Source: an uncultured Clostridia bacterium (GTDB taxonomy: Bacteria > Bacillota_A > Clostridia > Oscillospirales > Acutalibacteraceae). Taken from it: a DNA stretch of 9,027 bases. Below, piece by piece: positions 5,113 through 9,027 of this stretch (the stretch's first letter is position 1; each line of letters begins with the position of its first letter). The DNA is taken from positions 1 to 9,027 of the forward strand of contig CALAEU010000031.1 of NCBI GenBank assembly GCA_937891215.1, written 5' to 3'. A model generated the notes under the pieces. The model ran no database searches. It saw only the letters and a program-made list of their open reading frames with translations, and was not told where the DNA came from. Position numbers and translations under genes: made by a program.

Positions 5113-5164
5113 ATAAAACACTCCTTTTTGAAATAGAACGAAATCTAAAGATAACTATTTTATT

Positions 5165-5203
5165 ATAATGCATTATTATATAGCAAAATTTGTTAAATTT
5201 CAA
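5165..5203 (-). promoter_or_regulatory. Promoter of the PHP gene, with palindrome at the start site
   Basis: On the minus strand TTGAAA (5198-5203) and TATAAT (5175-5180) are exactly 17 bp apart, with a start near 5168 and a leader of about 55 nt. A perfect 12-bp palindrome ATAATGCATTAT (5165-5176) overlaps the -10 box and the start site. It could be an operator, though AT-rich palindromes of this size also arise by chance. Confidence 0.75.
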
Positions 5204-5241
5204 CGATAATATTGACTGAAATTATACCTCTCAATATGTGC

Positions 5242-5279
5242 AAAAAAGCGACTACCAGAATTTTCAGGTAGTCGCTTTT
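5242..5279 (-). terminator. Intrinsic terminator of the glycosidase-transporter operon
   Basis: A 13-bp perfect stem (AAAAGCGACTACC 5244-5256 with its complement 5267-5279) and a 10-nt loop sit 12 nt past the transporter stop codon. On the minus strand the stem runs into six U residues (5242-5247). Confidence 0.9.
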
Positions 5280-5291
5280 AAAATTAACTGA

Positions 5292-6731
5292 TTAAAATTC
5301 ATCTCTTATAGAGATTTTTTCGAGTGCTTCTTCTCTTGTGATTTTGCCGTTATTACAGTCAATCATAACTTTAACATCTTCGTCTTTAAGTTTATAGAAT
5401 TGCCAGAAGATACCCGCTAAAATAAGACCGATAGTCGGAATCATTACAAAAATAAACCACAAACCATTAAGTGTAAAATCTGATTGCTGAACATTCTGTG
5501 CCGCTAAGTCCTTGAAGCTTTCTGCATTAACCTCTTTCCAACCGAAGAAACCGAGCAGGAACATACCAAGAGTACCAGCAAGAGCAGACGCCATTTTTGT
5601 AACAAATGTCTGAATAGCAAAAGTAATACCTTTTGCATCAATGCCTGTTTTAAATCTACCATACTCTGCGCAGTCAGGAGTAAACATAAATATCATAATA
5701 CCCTGAATTCCTAAAGGAACCGCACGAAGCAATGTTAAAAGTATGAATACTATAACATTTTGATAACCACAGAGCCAACTGATTGTACCAAAAATTACCG
5801 CTGCCCAGTTGCTTATAAGAAAGATTTTTCGTTTACCATATTTTTCAACCAATTTCGGTACAAAAAGTGATGCTATAAATACAGGAGCCCCCGCTACTGC
5901 AAGAACAAGAAGACTGAATTTTTCATCATGGAATAAGTAATATGATGTAATAATACTCATCGAAATCATTACATTAAAGCCACTTTGAAAGAAATAACCT
6001 GCGTAGTAAATGAGCAAATATTTATTTGAGAATAAATATTTAAGCATTTTTCTTACTGTAAATTGCTCATCATCAACAGTTGTAAACCGCTCTTTACCAT
6101 TAACGCAAACAGGAAGCATTGCAGCAAAAGCAACAACGCTGACAATTGCTGCGGCAACACCGAAACTTAAACCTATGCCCTGACCTGTGATAATAGTAGG
6201 TATAATTGTTGCAATACCACTACCAACACCTGACCAGATGCTCTTATATGAAATTATTGAAGTTCTTTCATCAAGGTTATCTGTCATAACAGTAACCATA
6301 CCATGAATAGGCACATCACAAAGAGTGTAAACAGTGTCCCAGATAAGATAGAAAATAGCAAACCAGAGAAGTTTGACCATTTCTGTTGCACCATTTGGAA
6401 TCATATATAAAAGTGCAGTTGCAAGTGGAATTACAGGCAAAGAAATTTTAAGCCAAGGTAAAAATTTCTGTTTGCTTTTGAATTTCGCCTTATCAAAAAT
6501 ACAACCAAAAACTGCATCATTAATAGCGTCCCATATTTTAACTATGAGCATTACTGTACCGGATTTCACAGGGTCAACACCCTGGAATAAAAGATATGTA
6601 GTCAGAAATGATGTTATCATAGTGTAAATCATATTCTGACCCGATAAATAAAGGTAATAACTTTTTCTTTCTTTATTGGTAGTACACCAACCTAATGGTG
6701 TATAACTCAATTTATTTAAAAGTTTTTTCAC
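5292..6731 (-). CDS. GPH/MFS-type sugar:cation symporter
   Basis: This 479-aa integral membrane protein is of typical length for the glycoside-pentoside-hexuronide:cation symporter (MFS_2) family, which imports sugars or glycosides with Na+ or H+. About twelve hydrophobic helices are visible. Family marks are a polar segment between early helices (GTVMLIVKIWDAINDAVFGCIFDKAKFKSKQKFLPWL, residues about 58-93), TDNLDERTSIISYKSIWSGVGSG after helix 4, a central cytoplasmic loop (VNGKERFTTVDDEQFTVRKMLKYLFSNKYLL), and FTPDCAEYGRFKTGIDAKGITFAIQTFVTKMASAL in the second half. It starts with GTG (6729-6731), supported by AAGGGG 7 nt upstream. That ribosome site overlaps the stop codon of the phosphodiester glycosidase 11 nt before, so the two genes are coupled. 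The sugar cannot be read from sequence. The charged C-terminal tail is short and cytoplasmic. Confidence 0.88.
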   Translation of the reverse strand: MKKLLNKLSYTPLGWCTTNKERKSYYLYLSGQNMIYTMITSFLTTYLLFQGVDPVKSGTVMLIVKIWDAINDAVFGCIFDKAKFKSKQKFLPWLKISLPVIPLATALLYMIPNGATEMVKLLWFAIFYLIWDTVYTLCDVPIHGMVTVMTDNLDERTSIISYKSIWSGVGSGIATIIPTIITGQGIGLSFGVAAAIVSVVAFAAMLPVCVNGKERFTTVDDEQFTVRKMLKYLFSNKYLLIYYAGYFFQSGFNVMISMSIITSYYLFHDEKFSLLVLAVAGAPVFIASLFVPKLVEKYGKRKIFLISNWAAVIFGTISWLCGYQNVIVFILLTLLRAVPLGIQGIMIFMFTPDCAEYGRFKTGIDAKGITFAIQTFVTKMASALAGTLGMFLLGFFGWKEVNAESFKDLAAQNVQQSDFTLNGLWFIFVMIPTIGLILAGIFWQFYKLKDEDVKVMIDCNNGKITREEALEKISIRDEF

Positions 6732-6742
6732 ACTGACACCCC

Positions 6743-8173
6743 TTAATTTTCATCTTGTGTTGAATCAGGCACTTTTCTTGCTACTACCCATGCATTAGGC
6801 AAATATCTACCTGTGGGCATATTTGTTGATGGTTCATTTAAAATCTCGCCTTCATACGCGAGTACTGAAGATGAACCACCGTCACATGCACCTGCATTCA
6901 CTGCACCATATTCTTCTAAAACATCGGCACAGTCACCCATAGTAGCACCAAGAGAATAACCAACCTGTCTGCCATCAACTACAAAAAACATAACAACACC
7001 GTTTTCTGCCTGACCGATTACAGAGCGTGGCTGAAGCCCCCAACCAGAAGAACCCTCAATAACCTTGTCACCATTTATAATAAGTGCCGGATGATACTGA
7101 AAAGCGTCTCGCATATTATGTTCTTCCCAATCAGAAAATTCACCTACTACAAGACGGTCGTCTTTGTCGAAACCTACTGTTATATATTTAGAGGAATAAC
7201 TCCCCCAATATTCCCCCTGTGCAATACATTGTGCAGTAACTACGCCACCAACACTTGTTCCACCCGGGTCATAGAAACCTGATGCATTCATACCGATGAC
7301 CGCATCTTCTTTTTCGAGGTAGTCACAAATAAATTCTCCCCTCGAATTTTTATAATCGGTAGCAGATATATAAACTCTTGAAGGGTCATCAATTAATACA
7401 AGTCTGCCGACATAGTTTGAGGTTTTAACTTTTAAAACAACAATGCCTTGTTCAATATCATTTATTAAAACTTCGTTTCCGTGAGAATCAAGTTCACCAA
7501 CTACAAGGTCTTTCTGACCCAAAATATCAGGTTTTTCTTCTTCCTTTTTAATATCTGTTTTACCGATATCAGTAATATCAACTTGCGCGTTCATAATATC
7601 GTCTATTAAATATTTCGGGAAAAAACAAGTTGCAAGCCATTTGTGCTGGTCGGTTGTCATAGCAGTTTCTATCCAGATATTACGCCATTTTGTAACAAAT
7701 GGAATATTGCCGAAAATTACTACCGCGTACATTGATATAAATAACGCAATAGAAATTACACACGCTGTTAAAACTTTAATTAGTTTATTTGTCTTTGCTT
7801 CTTTTTCCTTTTCTTTTCGCTCATTTTGTATTTTTTCAACAGTAGCAGTTGTATTTCTACGAGCAGAAATCGTATTTTTCTGTTGGGGTCTGTTATTATT
7901 CACACTGTGGTTTTCAGTAACAGATGAAGTCCTTCTTTGCACACTTCTCGTCTGAGTTGCTTTTTCAGGTGAAGGTCTTGTGTTGTTCATAATAGTTTTT
8001 TGTGACGCAGTTCTGCTATTTATAATTTGCCTGTTTGCATTCTGCAAAGAGTCTTTGTCTTCATTAAAAGCATTACCGCCGAGATTCTGAACATTTCTTG
8101 CTCTCTTCGCTTCAAAAGAATTATTTACTAATTTCTCCGCCTGAAATTCTTCTTCATTATCAATACCTACCAT
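6743..8173 (-). CDS. Membrane-anchored phosphodiester glycosidase (NAGPA/DUF2233 domain)
   Basis: This 476-aa protein has three parts. Residues 1-130 are hydrophilic and rich in Asn, Gln, Arg, Ser and Thr, ending in a charged helical stretch (VEKIQNERKEKEKEAKTNK, 112-130). One membrane helix lies at about 131-155 (LIKVLTACVISIALFISMYAVVIFG). An extracellular C-terminal domain at about 240-470 has the phosphodiester glycosidase blocks NASGFYDPGG (296-305), QPRSVIG (381-387), FFVVDGRQ (396-403) and GAVNAGACDGGSSSVL (423-438). The family includes the mammalian uncovering enzyme and bacterial enzymes that split sugar-1-phosphodiesters. The ATG at 8171-8173 follows AAGGTGG by 7 nt. The upstream in-frame ATG at 8200 lies almost at the predicted transcription start and is less likely. 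It is first in an operon with the GPH/MFS transporter. The long basic disordered cytoplasmic tail is unusual for a surface hydrolase. Confidence 0.88.
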   Translation of the reverse strand: MVGIDNEEEFQAEKLVNNSFEAKRARNVQNLGGNAFNEDKDSLQNANRQIINSRTASQKTIMNNTRPSPEKATQTRSVQRRTSSVTENHSVNNNRPQQKNTISARRNTTATVEKIQNERKEKEKEAKTNKLIKVLTACVISIALFISMYAVVIFGNIPFVTKWRNIWIETAMTTDQHKWLATCFFPKYLIDDIMNAQVDITDIGKTDIKKEEEKPDILGQKDLVVGELDSHGNEVLINDIEQGIVVLKVKTSNYVGRLVLIDDPSRVYISATDYKNSRGEFICDYLEKEDAVIGMNASGFYDPGGTSVGGVVTAQCIAQGEYWGSYSSKYITVGFDKDDRLVVGEFSDWEEHNMRDAFQYHPALIINGDKVIEGSSGWGLQPRSVIGQAENGVVMFFVVDGRQVGYSLGATMGDCADVLEEYGAVNAGACDGGSSSVLAYEGEILNEPSTNMPTGRYLPNAWVVARKVPDSTQDEN

Positions 8174-8209
8174 AACAACACCACCTTTCAAAAAATACAT
8201 TGTTTCCTT

Positions 8210-8218
8210 ATTCTATCA
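8210..8218 (-). promoter_or_regulatory. Putative extended -10 promoter of the glycosidase-transporter operon
   Basis: On the minus strand TGATAGAAT gives an extended -10 (TG-n-TAGAAT, -10 hexamer at 8210-8215). I see no good -35 hexamer at 16-18 bp. Initiation would fall near 8203, which argues for the downstream ATG at 8173. Confidence 0.45.
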
Positions 8219-8375
8219 TAATTCTTTTCAATTTACTATACCTAATTTGAAATTTTATAGTTTATTAAACAATTTGTGAAATACTGTAATATAATCTAAT
8301 TTCAATTATGTCCCTTTGTGCAACTACACTAACAAAACCTACCTTTTTTTGTGTATCATCACCTTACTTTTTGCA

Positions 8376-8405
8376 TTGTAAATGTATTACATAATATGGT
8401 ATAAT
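8376..8405 (+). promoter_or_regulatory. Promoter of right-edge transporter, with overlapping inverted repeat
   Basis: On the plus strand TTGTAA (8376-8381) and TATAAT (8400-8405) are 18 bp apart, and TGG before the -10 makes it an extended -10. The -35 overlaps an inverted repeat TGTAA-atgta-TTACA (8377-8391), a plausible operator. A second weaker -10-like TGTTATACT lies at 8411-8419. Confidence 0.65.
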
Positions 8406-8438
8406 TACTCTGTTATACTGAATACAGGAGTTGAGAAA

Positions 8439-9027
8439 ATGAATCTCAAAGAAAAAGCAACAGGGCTTATTTCTAATGTAAAAGAACATTGGAAAACCCC
8501 TGCCAAAGGCAGATATATGCCTTACAAAGAAATTGGCGCTTATTCCGGCGGTGGTATTGGCGCTTATATGATTATAACTATGGGTTCTGCTTGTCTTTTA
8601 TCTGCAAATAATACATTGCTTTCAAGCACCTTAGGCGTTGACCCTTTGGATATGTATGTAATGTATGTTATCGCCGTTCTTGCCAATATACCTCTTACGG
8701 CAGTCCGTGCAAACATCATTGACAACACCAGAAACAAAGCGGGTAAATATCGCCCTTACATAGTAACTATGGCGATACCTGCCGCCATTATCTGTGTAAC
8801 AATGGTCTGGTTCCCCTATGACGCTTTAAGCACCATATTCGGTACTCGTATGCTTTTGGGTAAGTCAATGGCATACCTGGCAAAATGTGCCATTGTTATG
8901 GTTCTTAACCTTTTACTTCACTTCTTCTATTACTTCTTCTACGACGGCTACGAGAACCTTATCCACGTGCTTTCTCCCAACTCCCAGGAGCGTGCCGATG
9001 TTGCATCTGTAAAGAGCATAGTTTATT
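8439..9027 (+). CDS. GPH/MFS-type transporter (partial, C-terminus beyond right edge)
   Basis: The 196 codons present encode MNLKEKATGLISNVKEHWKT and onward: a charged N-terminus, then helices around IGAYMIITMGSACLLS, YVMYVIAVLANIPLTAV, PYIVTMAIPAAIICVTMVWFP and AKCAIVMVLNLLLHFFYYFF. The loop RANIIDNTRNKAGKYRPYIV is the GPH/MFS_2 equivalent of the conserved loop between helices 2 and 3, and SPNSQERADVASVKSIVY matches the segment after helix 4 (ERT/ERA...K). Full members have about 450-500 aa, so more than half is missing. The ATG at 8439 follows AGGAG by 8 nt. It is divergent from the phosphodiester glycosidase operon. Codons ending in C (TTC, TAC, GAC, AAC) are frequent here, unlike the T-ending codons of the minus-strand genes, which hints at high expression or a different origin. 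The substrate is unknown. Confidence 0.85.
   Translation, partial: MNLKEKATGLISNVKEHWKTPAKGRYMPYKEIGAYSGGGIGAYMIITMGSACLLSANNTLLSSTLGVDPLDMYVMYVIAVLANIPLTAVRANIIDNTRNKAGKYRPYIVTMAIPAAIICVTMVWFPYDALSTIFGTRMLLGKSMAYLAKCAIVMVLNLLLHFFYYFFYDGYENLIHVLSPNSQERADVASVKSIVY

Noticed and set aside
5113..5121. In-frame GTG (5121) as start of the PHP protein
   Set aside because: It sits directly against the AAGGAG site, and the ATG at 5112 has the proper 8-nt spacing and starts a standard signal peptide.
8174..8200. Upstream in-frame ATG (8200) as start of the phosphodiester glycosidase
   Set aside because: It would lie almost at the predicted transcription start with only AAGGA close by, whereas the ATG at 8173 has AAGGTGG at ideal distance.

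Overview
The window is AT-rich DNA with strong Shine-Dalgarno sites (AAGGAG, AAAGGAGG, GAGGTG), near-consensus sigma-A promoters and U-tailed hairpin terminators. This points to a low-GC Gram-positive anaerobe, most likely a gut Clostridia (Oscillospiraceae/Lachnospiraceae-like) chromosome. The taxonomic call is inferred from style and gene content, not from a marker match. Nearly every gene is on the minus strand, so the window is best read from right to left.

Layout. (1) 1-541: the 5' part of rimP on the minus strand, running off the left edge. It has its own consensus promoter and a hairpin in its leader, which resembles the attenuated rimP-nusA operon of other Firmicutes. (2) 542-1701: a small accessory island. 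An 86-aa two-helix membrane protein (minus) is divergent from a 74-aa XRE-family regulator (plus). The 182 bp between them holds two face-to-face promoters and a ladder of TGAACT half-sites lying on both -35 boxes. A 378-bp non-coding, repeat-rich stretch follows, with 31-bp direct repeats, a nested hairpin and a heptad tandem repeat. (3) 1702-3400: the conserved two-gene operon of an ACT-domain protein (UPF0237) and a PFL-family protein (UPF0210), both of unknown physiological role. (4) 3402-5203: a monocistronic, secreted PHP-domain metallo-phosphoesterase with its own promoter and terminator. A perfect 22-bp direct repeat lies just past its stop codon. (5) 5242-8215: a two-gene operon of a membrane-anchored phosphodiester glycosidase (NAGPA/DUF2233) and a GPH/MFS-type sugar transporter. 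(6) 8376-9027: a divergent second GPH/MFS-type transporter, cut by the right edge.

How the genes may work together. rimP and the UPF0237/UPF0210 pair look like core-genome housekeeping units. The island at 542-1701 looks acquired or variable. The right half combines an extracellular phosphodiester glycosidase, a secreted PHP phosphoesterase and two sugar-type symporters. This could be a surface system that takes phosphodiester-linked sugars apart and imports the product, but that pathway is an inference from neighbourhood and localisation only. No RNA genes, transposase, CRISPR array or prophage structural gene was seen.
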